This document shows, one piece after another, positions 1 to 5,454 of a stretch of 15,944 bases of DNA. Numbering within the stretch: position 1 is the first letter of the stretch; each line of letters opens with the position of its first letter. Position numbers and translations under genes: made by a program. Under the pieces are notes generated by a model, which worked only from the letters and a program-made list of their open reading frames with translations, was not told where the DNA came from and did no database searches. Origin of the DNA: an archaeon. GTDB lineage: Archaea > Halobacteriota > Syntropharchaeia > Alkanophagales > Methanospirareceae. The stretch is from positions 1 to 15,944 of the forward strand of contig JASEFB010000043.1 of the NCBI GenBank assembly GCA_030019325.1, written 5' to 3'.

Positions 1-539
1 TTCAAAGAGCGGAAATCTTTTTTGTCCGCAGGATAAATGGATGCAACAATTGATGTATAGTTAAAATTTTTTCTCATCTTCTCTCCAAGCCCTATACTAC
101 CGAAGACACAATAGAAATAGAAAATCGGGCTTTTATCCAACGTGTCCTCAACTGTTTCTTTTATTGTAAGTGCTGTGCCTCCTGAACCCGATACGACATC
201 TAATATTAAAACGACCTCGGGTGGAGGTTGAATATTTAACAGTTCCCTTTTTACGGTTTCTAAGTTTTTAATCACATGCTTCCCGTTAATCCGTTCAGTA
301 GATACTTTAATGCTTCTTTTTGGAAATGCTTCCGCAAAAGGTTTAGCAAGCGCCTGTGCATCCAAGTTTTTCCACAAAATGGCAACACTTCGACCCTTAT
401 TTGGAATGAAATCAGGGTCATTTAGCCAAGTTTTTCCAATCTCCCATAGAGCTCTCTCAAAAGGTTCATTAATTGACCAGTAAGCCTTCTCAACAAGATT
501 TTCTAATTTATTTTTCTCAAGGTCTTCAATTCTTTTCAT
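1..539 (-). CDS. Phosphoribosyltransferase-like protein, 3' end cut by the window
   Basis: An open frame of 179 codons runs off the left edge, so the C-terminus is missing. It starts at ATG 539 and follows the thymidylate kinase gene by 33 nt on the same strand. Residues 110-123 form a hydrophobic strand followed by LDVVSGSGGTA, which resembles the PRPP-binding loop of type I phosphoribosyltransferases (hydrophobic strand, acidic residue, small-residue loop, GGT). Only one acidic residue is present where orotate or purine PRTases have two; the uracil PRTase loop also has a single one. The N-terminal 50 residues are polar and helical-looking and match no PRTase I recognise. The gene is AT-richer than its neighbours, which may mark an accessory gene. 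Substrate is unknown: nucleobase salvage beside tmk would fit, but a PRTase-fold protein of a defence or conflict system is also possible. Confident of a real gene, moderate for the fold. Confidence 0.6.
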   Translation of the reverse strand, partial: MKRIEDLEKNKLENLVEKAYWSINEPFERALWEIGKTWLNDPDFIPNKGRSVAILWKNLDAQALAKPFAEAFPKRSIKVSTERINGKHVIKNLETVKRELLNIQPPPEVVLILDVVSGSGGTALTIKETVEDTLDKSPIFYFYCVFGSIGLGEKMRKNFNYTSIVASIYPADKKDFRSL

Positions 540-572
540 TTTACTTCTCTTTAACTATATACTTATGATCTT

Positions 573-1160
573 TTATCCTTTTATAATACTCTCTACCACT
601 TCTCGTATATCCTTCGAAACTTCGTCCTTTGCTCTATCACCAGCTACAATGAATGTATTGTCGAAGTAATTTTTAAGCGCTAAAAACTGTTTCCTGACTT
701 TTTCCAACCTCTGCCCCTCCTCAAACAGTTCGATGTTGTCTCTGGCTCTGTTGATCCTCTCTAAACAAACCTTTGGCGGTGTATCAATGATAACCGTAAG
801 GTCAGGCCTTCTAAATCGTGAATTAATCTGCTTTAAAAATTCCAAGTCATTATCCACAGAACCAAAAGCTAAGGATGAGAGGATATATCGGTCTGAGATG
901 ACGATATGATTCGTCCTTAATGCAGGTTCAATCTCCTTCTCTAAATGCTCTGCCCGATCCGCTGCGAACAGCAACTGCAACGCTAACAACGATACCTCTT
1001 GGTTACGACTAAGAATGGATTTAATCAGCTTGCCAATCGGTAAAGAGGTTGGTTCCTTTGTCAACAGAACCTTCTTGTTTTTGCCCCTCAAGTACTCTGC
1101 TAAAAGCGTTGCCTGTGTTGATAACCCCGCCCCATCTAGCCCTTCTATCACTATCAGCAT
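573..1160 (-). CDS. tmk: Thymidylate kinase family protein with Lys-to-Leu P-loop
   Basis: This is a 195-residue dTMP kinase-family protein, a normal length for the family, expected to phosphorylate dTMP to dTDP with ATP. The P-loop begins at residue 6 (EGLDGAGLSTQ), the dTMP-binding DRY motif is in ISDRYILSSLAFGS, and a LID-like segment is in INRARDNIELFEEG followed by the usual C-terminal helix. The invariant Walker A lysine (residue 13) is leucine. The codon is TTA, two changes away from a lysine codon, so a single read error does not explain it; the following Ser-Thr is intact. This may be a divergent archaeal subfamily or an enzyme with altered activity. The start ATG has a GGGG-containing leader. 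It lies between a winged-helix gene and a PRTase-like gene, all on the minus strand. Family assignment is secure; catalytic competence is less so. Confidence 0.88.
   Translation of the reverse strand: MLIVIEGLDGAGLSTQATLLAEYLRGKNKKVLLTKEPTSLPIGKLIKSILSRNQEVSLLALQLLFAADRAEHLEKEIEPALRTNHIVISDRYILSSLAFGSVDNDLEFLKQINSRFRRPDLTVIIDTPPKVCLERINRARDNIELFEEGQRLEKVRKQFLALKNYFDNTFIVAGDRAKDEVSKDIREVVESIIKG
576..585 (-). promoter_or_regulatory. Candidate TATA box for the PRTase-like gene
   Basis: On the minus strand the last codons of tmk read TTATAAAAGG, a good archaeal TATA box. It lies about 40 nt upstream of the ATG at 539, which would leave a leader of roughly 15 nt. The gene may therefore have its own promoter inside the end of tmk. 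Inferred from sequence only. Confidence 0.35.
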
Positions 1161-1197
1161 CCCCGCTTCACCGATTAGTACTATTCCCTCTACTCTA

Positions 1198-1207
1198 AAA
1201 TCTATAA
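1198..1207 (-). promoter_or_regulatory. Candidate TATA box for tmk
   Basis: The minus-strand sequence TTATAGATTT lies in the 66-nt gap between tmk and the winged-helix gene, about 42 nt before the tmk ATG. It would give a leader of about 16 nt. The match is moderate, and cotranscription from the upstream gene is equally possible. Confidence 0.28.
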
Positions 1208-1226
1208 CCGTGTAATAGGTATTAAA

Positions 1227-1442
1227 TTACAGGGTATAGTACTTCGCTGTCTTTTCTCCCGCCTTCCGCTTCACTATTCTCTTCTTCTGCAACTCAGTTA
1301 AGCTATTCGCTACCACACCCTTCGGAATCTTCGCTTCTCTTACAATATCCTCTATCCCTTTTGATTTGCTCTCATTCATTGCACCTATCTTTACCATCGC
1401 ATCATATACCTTTTTTATGTTCCCGGATAGTTCTTCTGCCAT
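1227..1442 (-). CDS. Small winged helix-turn-helix DNA-binding protein
   Basis: The 71-residue protein has the pattern of a compact winged helix: helix 1 (NIKKVYDAMVKIGAMNES), a second helix (GIEDIVREAKI), a recognition helix (PKGVVANSLTELQKKRI) and a short wing rich in Lys/Arg that ends in KYYTL. There is no ligand-binding or dimerisation domain, so it is most likely a stand-alone DNA-binding regulator or a nucleic-acid-binding module. The start ATG is supported by a near-perfect Shine-Dalgarno (AGGAGGT at 1450-1456). A TATA box and a perfect inverted repeat at the predicted start site lie directly upstream, which suggests self-regulation. Exact family and target are unknown; MarR-, ArsR- or Lrp-like small wHTH proteins are all possible. 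Confidence 0.75.
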   Translation of the reverse strand: MAEELSGNIKKVYDAMVKIGAMNESKSKGIEDIVREAKIPKGVVANSLTELQKKRIVKRKAGEKTAKYYTL

Positions 1443-1479
1443 TACTCATACCTCCTAACTCATATCTCATAAAAAAGGG

Positions 1480-1506
1480 TAATGCTATAGGAAAGCTATA
1501 GCATTA
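1480..1506. promoter_or_regulatory. Perfect 11-bp inverted repeat, possible operator of the winged-helix gene
   Basis: TAATGCTATAG and CTATAGCATTA are perfect reverse complements separated by the 5-nt spacer GAAAG. The spacer sits where transcription from the TATA box at 1516-1525 should start, 50 nt before the winged-helix ATG. A repressor bound here would block initiation; alternatively the transcript would begin with or contain half of a hairpin. The gene downstream encodes a small DNA-binding protein, so autoregulation is a reasonable inference. Confidence 0.55.
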
Positions 1507-1515
1507 AAGATGTAG

Positions 1516-1525
1516 TATATTATAA
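1516..1525 (-). promoter_or_regulatory. TATA box for the winged-helix gene
   Basis: On the minus strand TTATAATATA lies about 26 nt before the centre of the 1480-1506 palindrome and 80 nt before the start codon. It is contiguous with the conserved CTTAT end of repeat copy R1, so part of the promoter may be supplied by the repeat. Confidence 0.45.
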
Positions 1526-1583
1526 GCCCTTACAGGGTTTTTGGGGTGGTAGGGGCGGAGCCCCTACATGGGGCAGAGCCCCA
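1522..1583 (+). repeat. Two-hairpin repeat family, copy R1
   Basis: The plus strand reads ATAAGCCCTTACAGGGTTT, then TTGGGGTGG, then TAGGGGCGGAGCCCCTA and TGGGGCAGAGCCCCA. These are a first hairpin (AAGCCC/GGGTTT, closing with G-T pairs), a GGGG spacer and two second-type hairpins with purine triloops GGA and AGA. The element fills the gap between the TRAM gene stop and the promoter of the winged-helix gene. The same arrangement recurs at 3019-3101, 3623-3670 and 12515-12561. Confidence 0.8.
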
Positions 1584-1596
1584 CAGTAATGAATAC

Positions 1597-1815
1597 TCAT
1601 TCCGCAACTACTTCTGCAAATGCAACTCTCCTCGATACCTTCGTTACTCGTATCTTCACACTTTCCCCTTTCTTCGTGTTGGGCACGAATACCACAAATC
1701 CCTCTACTCGAGCTATTCCATCGCCTTCTCTTCCTACGTCCTCTATCTTTACGTCGTAGGTCTCGCCAACGTTTACAGGGGAACTAAATCCCCTTCTTTC
1801 TCCACTATAGTGCAT
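1597..1815 (-). CDS. TRAM-domain RNA-binding protein
   Basis: The 72-residue protein is almost entirely one TRAM domain (an OB-fold RNA-binding module). After a short basic N-terminus (HYSGERRGF), residues from about 14 to 70 show the hallmark pattern VGETYDVKIEDVGREGDG, then IARVEGFVVFVPNT, then KKGESVKIRVTKVSRRVAFAEV. Stand-alone archaeal TRAM proteins of this size act as RNA chaperones, often in cold adaptation, and bind tRNA and mRNA without strict sequence specificity; that is family knowledge. The start ATG at 1815 has a GGAGG about 11 nt upstream (1827-1831). A TATA box lies further upstream at 1941, leaving a leader of about 100 nt with a strong hairpin. The gene follows rps7 on the same strand with a 176-nt gap and probably has its own promoter. 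Confidence 0.9.
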   Translation of the reverse strand: MHYSGERRGFSSPVNVGETYDVKIEDVGREGDGIARVEGFVVFVPNTKKGESVKIRVTKVSRRVAFAEVVAE

Positions 1816-1863
1816 ACCTTACAAAACCTCCATTTCTACTTTCTTTCGCTTTTTATTTCGTGA

Positions 1864-1889
1864 TGCGAAGAAAAATCGCTTTCTTCGTG
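1864..1889 (-). promoter_or_regulatory. Hairpin in the leader of the TRAM gene
   Basis: CGAAGAAA (1866-1873) and TTTCTTCG (1880-1887) are perfect reverse complements around a 6-nt loop, and two G-T pairs can extend the stem. A competing pairing of CTTTC with GAAAG just to the right would be exclusive of it. The hairpin lies between the predicted start site and the Shine-Dalgarno. That makes a structure-based (for example temperature-sensitive) control of this RNA-chaperone gene conceivable. Confidence 0.4.
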
Positions 1890-1940
1890 AGAAAGGACGC
1901 TTTAATCCTCCACACCACTTAATTACCACTATATCCTCTT

Positions 1941-1950
1941 CTTATATAAA
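1941..1950 (-). promoter_or_regulatory. TATA box for the TRAM gene
   Basis: The minus strand reads AAGCTTTTTATATAAG, an excellent archaeal TATA element with an A/T-rich upstream side. Initiation would be expected near 1917-1920, roughly 100 nt before the ATG, an unusually long leader for an archaeal gene. Confidence 0.5.
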
Positions 1951-1991
1951 AAGCTAAAAGTTCACAACGAACCATTCAATCTAAAGCCTCA

Positions 1992-2567
1992 TTACCTCGC
2001 CGCCCTCGCTATCCTCTCCTTCTCCTCCTTCTTGCTTATTGCGTAGCACTTCATGTTTTTAGCCGCTGCCATGAGCTCATCAGCAAGACACCGCTCTATG
2101 CTCTTCTTGCTCTTAAAGGCGCATTTCTGTACACCCTGTGCAATGAAGCGGAGTGCTTGATTTACCCTCCTCTGTGAAGACACGTCTACGGCTTTGGGAA
2201 CTAATATGCCACCAAATCTCAACCTGATTGTTTCTTCTCTCGGTCCTGCGTTTTGAAGAGCATCCACGAGCACCTGGAGCGGATTTTCACCCGTGGCTTC
2301 GTATATCAGATCAAAAGCGGTTTCAACGATCTTATAGGTCTTCAGTTTCTTCCCCGTGTTCTTCTCTATCCGCATTAAGTTGTTAATAAGTCGCTCTACA
2401 ATACAAATCTCCGATTCCCCAAACTGCTGTTTCGCCTGTCTTCCCCCACTATGCAGCGCGGACACTGGCTTGAGACTGATATGCTTCTCAATGCCCATGT
2501 CCCCTATCTTCACTTCTGAGACATCCCATTTATCAAATAGCTTATCATAATGCATTGCTAGTGGCAT
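1992..2567 (-). CDS. rps7: Small-subunit ribosomal protein uS7
   Basis: This is archaeal uS7, which binds the 3' major domain of 16S rRNA and helps form the head and E-site of the 30S subunit. Recognisable segments are FDKWDVSEVKIGDMG near the N-terminus, the rRNA-contacting GGRQAKQQFGESEICIVERL, the central PLQVLVDALQNAGPREETIR, VDVSSQRRVNQALRFIAQG, and the basic C-terminal end. I prefer ATG 2567 (191 residues): a GAGGTGA lies 5 nt upstream, inside the end of rps12. A GTG at 2576 would overlap the rps12 stop as GTGA and give 194 residues. The gene is last in the polymerase/ribosomal run. In many archaea EF-2 and EF-1A follow here; instead there is a 176-nt gap and a TRAM gene. Confidence 0.95.
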   Translation of the reverse strand: MPLAMHYDKLFDKWDVSEVKIGDMGIEKHISLKPVSALHSGGRQAKQQFGESEICIVERLINNLMRIEKNTGKKLKTYKIVETAFDLIYEATGENPLQVLVDALQNAGPREETIRLRFGGILVPKAVDVSSQRRVNQALRFIAQGVQKCAFKSKKSIERCLADELMAAAKNMKCYAISKKEEKERIARAAR

Positions 2568-2572
2568 CACCC

Positions 2573-3001
2573 TCACCTCAAAACCTTCTCCTTTCTCCCT
2601 CTTACCAATTCATTCAATGAAATATCGTTTACCGCCACCACCTTAAACCTCACACCTGAGAGGTCCCCATACGACCTCCCTTTTCTTCCTCCTATACCTT
2701 CTATCAATACCTCGTCATGCTCGTCTATAAACTTTATTGCACCATCACCAGGGCAAAAAGCAGTCACCTGTTTACCATTTTTAATCAACTGAACACGGAC
2801 ACATTTTCTTATCGCTGAATTCGGCTGCTTCGCCTCTATCCCTACCTTCTCTAAGACAATAGCCCTAGACATATGTGCCCCTTCCAAGGGGTCTGCTTTT
2901 TTAGCTGATTCCAATGCCCTCCGTGCATAATCCGGGCTCTTCCACCTAAACTTCTTTCTTCTCTGCTTCACCTTCCTCGCTGCGTATATTCCTCTTCCCA
3001 T
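2573..3001 (-). CDS. rps12: Small-subunit ribosomal protein uS12
   Basis: The 142-residue protein is archaeal uS12, which sits at the decoding centre of the 30S subunit. The universally conserved loop KQPNSAIRK spans residues 58-66, followed by the second decoding-site segment GGRKGRSYGDLSGVRF (the counterpart of GxxKGRSxGDxxGVR). Length and the basic N-terminus (ARKVKQRRKKFRWK) are normal. The ATG at 3001 has GTGGAG about 9 nt upstream. It is separated from nusA by 169 nt holding repeat copy R2, a gap unusual for this tight cluster, and is translationally coupled to rps7 at its 3' end. Confidence 0.97.
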   Translation of the reverse strand: MGRGIYAARKVKQRRKKFRWKSPDYARRALESAKKADPLEGAHMSRAIVLEKVGIEAKQPNSAIRKCVRVQLIKNGKQVTAFCPGDGAIKFIDEHDEVLIEGIGGRKGRSYGDLSGVRFKVVAVNDISLNELVRGRKEKVLR

Positions 3002-3018
3002 CTCTTTTTACTCCACAA

Positions 3019-3101
3019 TCGTGGGCTCCGCCCATCACGGGCTCCGCCCGTGCCCCCGCAAGCCCGGGAGGGGCTTACCAGCAAGCCCTGAAAGGGCTTA
3101 C
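3019..3101 (-). repeat. Two-hairpin repeat family, copy R2
   Basis: Read on the minus strand: GTAAGCCCTTTCAGGGCTT, a related second stem AAGCCCCTCCCGGGCTT, a G-rich spacer, then CACGGGCGGAGCCCGTG and TGGGCGGAGCCCA. This is the longest copy, with four stems. It sits in the nusA-rps12 gap and would be part of any read-through transcript leading to rps12-rps7. Stems differ from the other copies but stay paired. Confidence 0.8.
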
Positions 3102-3142
3102 GTTGCTAACGTTTATTTTTGATTAAAAAACTTTTTTCACCA

Positions 3143-3154
3143 TTTTATAATTTT
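3143..3154 (-). promoter_or_regulatory. Possible internal promoter for rps12-rps7
   Basis: The minus strand carries AAAATTATAAAATG just after the nusA stop. Further downstream comes GAAAAAAGTTTTTTAATC (about 3121-3138), whose T6 run could also terminate the upstream transcript. This could restart transcription ahead of repeat R2 and rps12, or be a terminator/promoter pair dividing the cluster. The leader would be about 120 nt. Confidence 0.3.
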
Positions 3155-3170
3155 CAATGGGCCTCTTACA

Positions 3171-3599
3171 TTATTTTATTATCACGTTATCGATACCCTG
3201 GTCTCGTTTGACCAGCAATTTTACCCTCTTTATTCGCTCTCCATTCTTCCCTATTGCGATGCCTTTATGTTTCGCGAGAACCTTCACGTACGCACAAAGT
3301 TTGTCATTGCTAGTCAACAACTCCACACTCTTCACATTAGCCGGGCGAAACAAGTTCTCTATGAATTCCTTTGGATCGGGTGAATGTTCCACGACCTCTA
3401 TATCCTTTTTTATCATTTTCTTTACCTTATTGATGTTAGAGCCACCTTTACCGATAGCCAAGCCCATGTCCCCCTTTTTTACGACCATAATTACCTTATT
3501 TGCTTCGTTATCTACCAAGCAATCCTTGACCCCCGCACCGGTAAAACTCTCGAAGATTCCTATGCACCTTATTCCCTCAGTATCCAGCTTGATAGTCAG
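3171..3599 (-). CDS. nusA: Archaeal NusA (two KH domains), probable CTG start
   Basis: Archaeal NusA is a short protein of two KH domains, associated with transcription elongation/termination and RNA binding. KH1 carries GLAIGKGGSNI (GXXG at about residues 50-53) and KH2 carries GIAIGKNGERI (117-120). The first canonical start codon in frame is a TTG at 3518, but homologous sequence continues upstream of it: TIKLDTEGIRCIGIFESF and TGAGVKDCLVDN match the family N-terminus. Going upstream, the frame closes at the TGA that ends rpl30e, leaving only TCA, AAA, CTG before that homology. CTG 3599 aligns with the usual initiator Met and is preceded, at 4 nt, by AGGTGATC, a perfect match to the archaeal anti-Shine-Dalgarno. 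It gives 142 residues, a normal length. The gene is in the same frame as rpl30e, one stop codon apart. Confidence 0.9.
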   Translation of the reverse strand: MTIKLDTEGIRCIGIFESFTGAGVKDCLVDNEANKVIMVVKKGDMGLAIGKGGSNINKVKKMIKKDIEVVEHSPDPKEFIENLFRPANVKSVELLTSNDKLCAYVKVLAKHKGIAIGKNGERIKRVKLLVKRDQGIDNVIIK

Positions 3600-3605
3600 T
3601 TTTGA

Positions 3606-4037
3606 TCACCTATACTTTTCTCTTAACGGGGCTTCGCCCCGTTGACCCCGAAAACCCTGTAAGGGTTTATGTTGATATCCCAATATTTTCCCTTTCGGGA
3701 GAACTTTTGGGGTCAGAAGCCGTAAAATTTCTGAAGCCCCGGTCTCGGTAATACACAAAGAAGCGATAGCATAAGGTTTTCCACACGCAAGTCCAAGTTC
3801 GAGGCTATTAGCCGGATATTCATAAATGGTTATCTCGCCGTTTTCTTTCTTATCTTTAAACACTTTTTTTATCTCTTCTGGACAATTAGAAGCGTGAATG
3901 ACAATTTTTGCTCCTCTCCCCCTGAGTGCTTTTATCGTCTCCTTTGACCCTATCAGTATCTCACCGCTGCTTACAACCTTCTGTAATTCTCTATTCACAT
4001 CTGAGAGCTCAACTGACCCTTTTTTTGCCTTTGCCAT
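3606..4037 (-). CDS. rpl30e: Large-subunit ribosomal protein eL30 with repeat-encoded C-terminal tail
   Basis: Residues about 10-108 are a typical L7Ae/L30e fold protein: VNRELQKVVSSGEILIGSKE, AKIVIHASNCPEEIKK, ITIYEYPANSLELGLACGKP and IASLCITETGASEILRL. Archaeal eL30 is normally about 100 residues; this frame is 143. The extra C-terminus is TPKVLPKGKILGYQ followed by HKPLQGFRGQRGEAPLREKYR-like basic sequence from residue 123 on, encoded by repeat copy R3 read through in frame. The tail is therefore probably a recent acquisition by repeat insertion. The ATG at 4037 has a strong AGGAGG 8 nt upstream. The stop TGA lies within the nusA Shine-Dalgarno, so translation of the two is likely coupled. 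The neighbouring rpoA2 ends 52 nt upstream. Confidence 0.93.
   Translation of the reverse strand: MAKAKKGSVELSDVNRELQKVVSSGEILIGSKETIKALRGRGAKIVIHASNCPEEIKKVFKDKKENGEITIYEYPANSLELGLACGKPYAIASLCITETGASEILRLLTPKVLPKGKILGYQHKPLQGFRGQRGEAPLREKYR
3623..3670 (-). repeat. Two-hairpin repeat family, copy R3, inside rpl30e
   Basis: Minus strand: ATAAACCCTTACAGGGTTT, then TCGGGGTC, then AACGGGGCGAAGCCCCGTT. The first stem is AAACCC/GGGTTT where R2 and R4 have AAGCCC/GGGCTT, a compensating change on both sides. The second stem is an 8-bp perfect stem with triloop GAA. It lies fully within the rpl30e reading frame and ends 15 nt before its stop codon. Confidence 0.82.
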
Positions 4038-4089
4038 CCCTGTTCCTCCTGTCTTAGCTCCCTGCCGTTTTGTAGTTTGATTCCTGCAT

Positions 4090-5445
4090 TTACTCCCCCA
4101 TCACCAATTCTACTGCCCCAGTTCCTAATTTTATCGGTTGTCCAACGATCACATTCTCTGTAACGCCTCTCAACTCATCCTTTTCCCCGTATATAGCCGC
4201 CTCCAGGAGGTTGTCCACGGTGACTTCAAAAGCGGCTCTCGAGAGAACCGATGCTTTCCCCCCAGCTATTCCATGCCGCCCTATCTGCTTCACCTCCCCA
4301 TCCATCGTCATTGCATCTGCGATTAAGGTTATATGGCGAGCATCCACATCCAACCCTTGCTCCTCTAATGTGCTCATCATCTCCTCGATTATCGCATTAC
4401 GGGCTGCTTCTATGCCTAATATCTCCGCTATCTCAGCTATGTTGTTCGTTGTGGTTCTCGTGGAATCGACACCCTCAATCCTCAGCACCTTCTTCAACTC
4501 CGAGCCCTCGGTATAGAGCACATATCCTTCAGTGGGCTCCCTCCGTACCAAAACCCTTCTTATTCCTTCTATTCCCTTCACGAGCGTATTTGAAACTTTC
4601 TCCTCAAGCCTCAGCAACTCATGATAGGACTGCTTCTTCCTCTGTATTCTCAATTTTCGGTCTTCCATCACTTCGACGAGTACATCCGTGCCTATACCTC
4701 TTATCTTCTCCTCCACTTCCTCTCTCTTTATGTACCGTTCCTCCAATCTCTTCTCATTGAGTGAAAGCCAGACGGACATATCCGCTGCGGATACCTCAAT
4801 TTTGCCGATATCTCTTATGTGCGTCTCTTCTATCTCCATTGCTAACTCCTCTGCCTTATTTCGCTCTATCACATACTCTTCAAGCAGCTTTATCTTCATT
4901 GTCGGCGTAGAAAGTTTCTTTCTCGCATCCACTATCTCTATTATTCGTGGTAACCCAAGCGTTATATATATAGCACCCACACCGGCATAATGGAACGTAC
5001 GCATCGTCATCTGTGTACCGGGCTCACCGATGGACTGTGCGGCAACTATTCCAACAGCTTCCCTTGGCTCCACCTTCGCCTTTTCATATCTCTCCACAAC
5101 CCTCTCCATAATATCATCCAGTTTCTCCCTGGTTAGCTTTGTCCTTACCGCCTTTAATTTCTTCTTCAATTCCTCCTTTATTCTATCCGATAACTCACTT
5201 TTATTCACTTTAAGCTCTATGTCCCCTAGCTTTACTTCTCCTTTCTCTTCCCTGCCGAGCATCAGTATTATATCTTCCGCGTATGCCCCCTCTATTGGCA
5301 CCTCTAACAGGTCTTCGAGCGTAACAGTCAGCTCAGCCGGCAAAAAATCTTCTTTTATACGCTCTGCTATCCCTTCTTCGAGCCCAACCTTCTTGAGTTC
5401 TTCTGTTACTTCTTCCTTTTCTCCTGCCACTATCTTTAGCTCCAT
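4090..5445 (-). CDS. rpoA2: DNA-directed RNA polymerase subunit A''
   Basis: The 451-residue A'' subunit corresponds to the C-terminal third of bacterial beta' / eukaryotic Rpb1. It contains EAVGIVAAQSIGEPGTQMTM (residues 129-148) leading into the trigger loop MRTFHYAGVGAIYITLGLPR (148-167), and ends with the VDNLLEAAIYGEKDELRGV and NVIVGQPIKLGTG segments of the cleft-closing domain. Length is at the upper end for archaeal A'', with a charged N-terminal region of about 100 residues. The ATG 5445 follows rpoA1 by 9 nt and is preceded directly by AAGGTGAT, a good Shine-Dalgarno. It is part of the rpoH-B-A1-A2 operon. Confidence 0.98.
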   Translation of the reverse strand: MELKIVAGEKEEVTEELKKVGLEEGIAERIKEDFLPAELTVTLEDLLEVPIEGAYAEDIILMLGREEKGEVKLGDIELKVNKSELSDRIKEELKKKLKAVRTKLTREKLDDIMERVVERYEKAKVEPREAVGIVAAQSIGEPGTQMTMRTFHYAGVGAIYITLGLPRIIEIVDARKKLSTPTMKIKLLEEYVIERNKAEELAMEIEETHIRDIGKIEVSAADMSVWLSLNEKRLEERYIKREEVEEKIRGIGTDVLVEVMEDRKLRIQRKKQSYHELLRLEEKVSNTLVKGIEGIRRVLVRREPTEGYVLYTEGSELKKVLRIEGVDSTRTTTNNIAEIAEILGIEAARNAIIEEMMSTLEEQGLDVDARHITLIADAMTMDGEVKQIGRHGIAGGKASVLSRAAFEVTVDNLLEAAIYGEKDELRGVTENVIVGQPIKLGTGAVELVMGE

Positions 5446-5454
5446 ATCACCTTG

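Noticed and set aside
1546..1863. Plus-strand 105-residue frame over the TRAM gene
   Set aside because: It begins within repeat R1 and runs antisense to a clear TRAM protein; composition is atypical.
3171..3518. nusA starting at TTG 3518
   Set aside because: It would cut off 27 residues with clear family similarity and part of the first KH domain.
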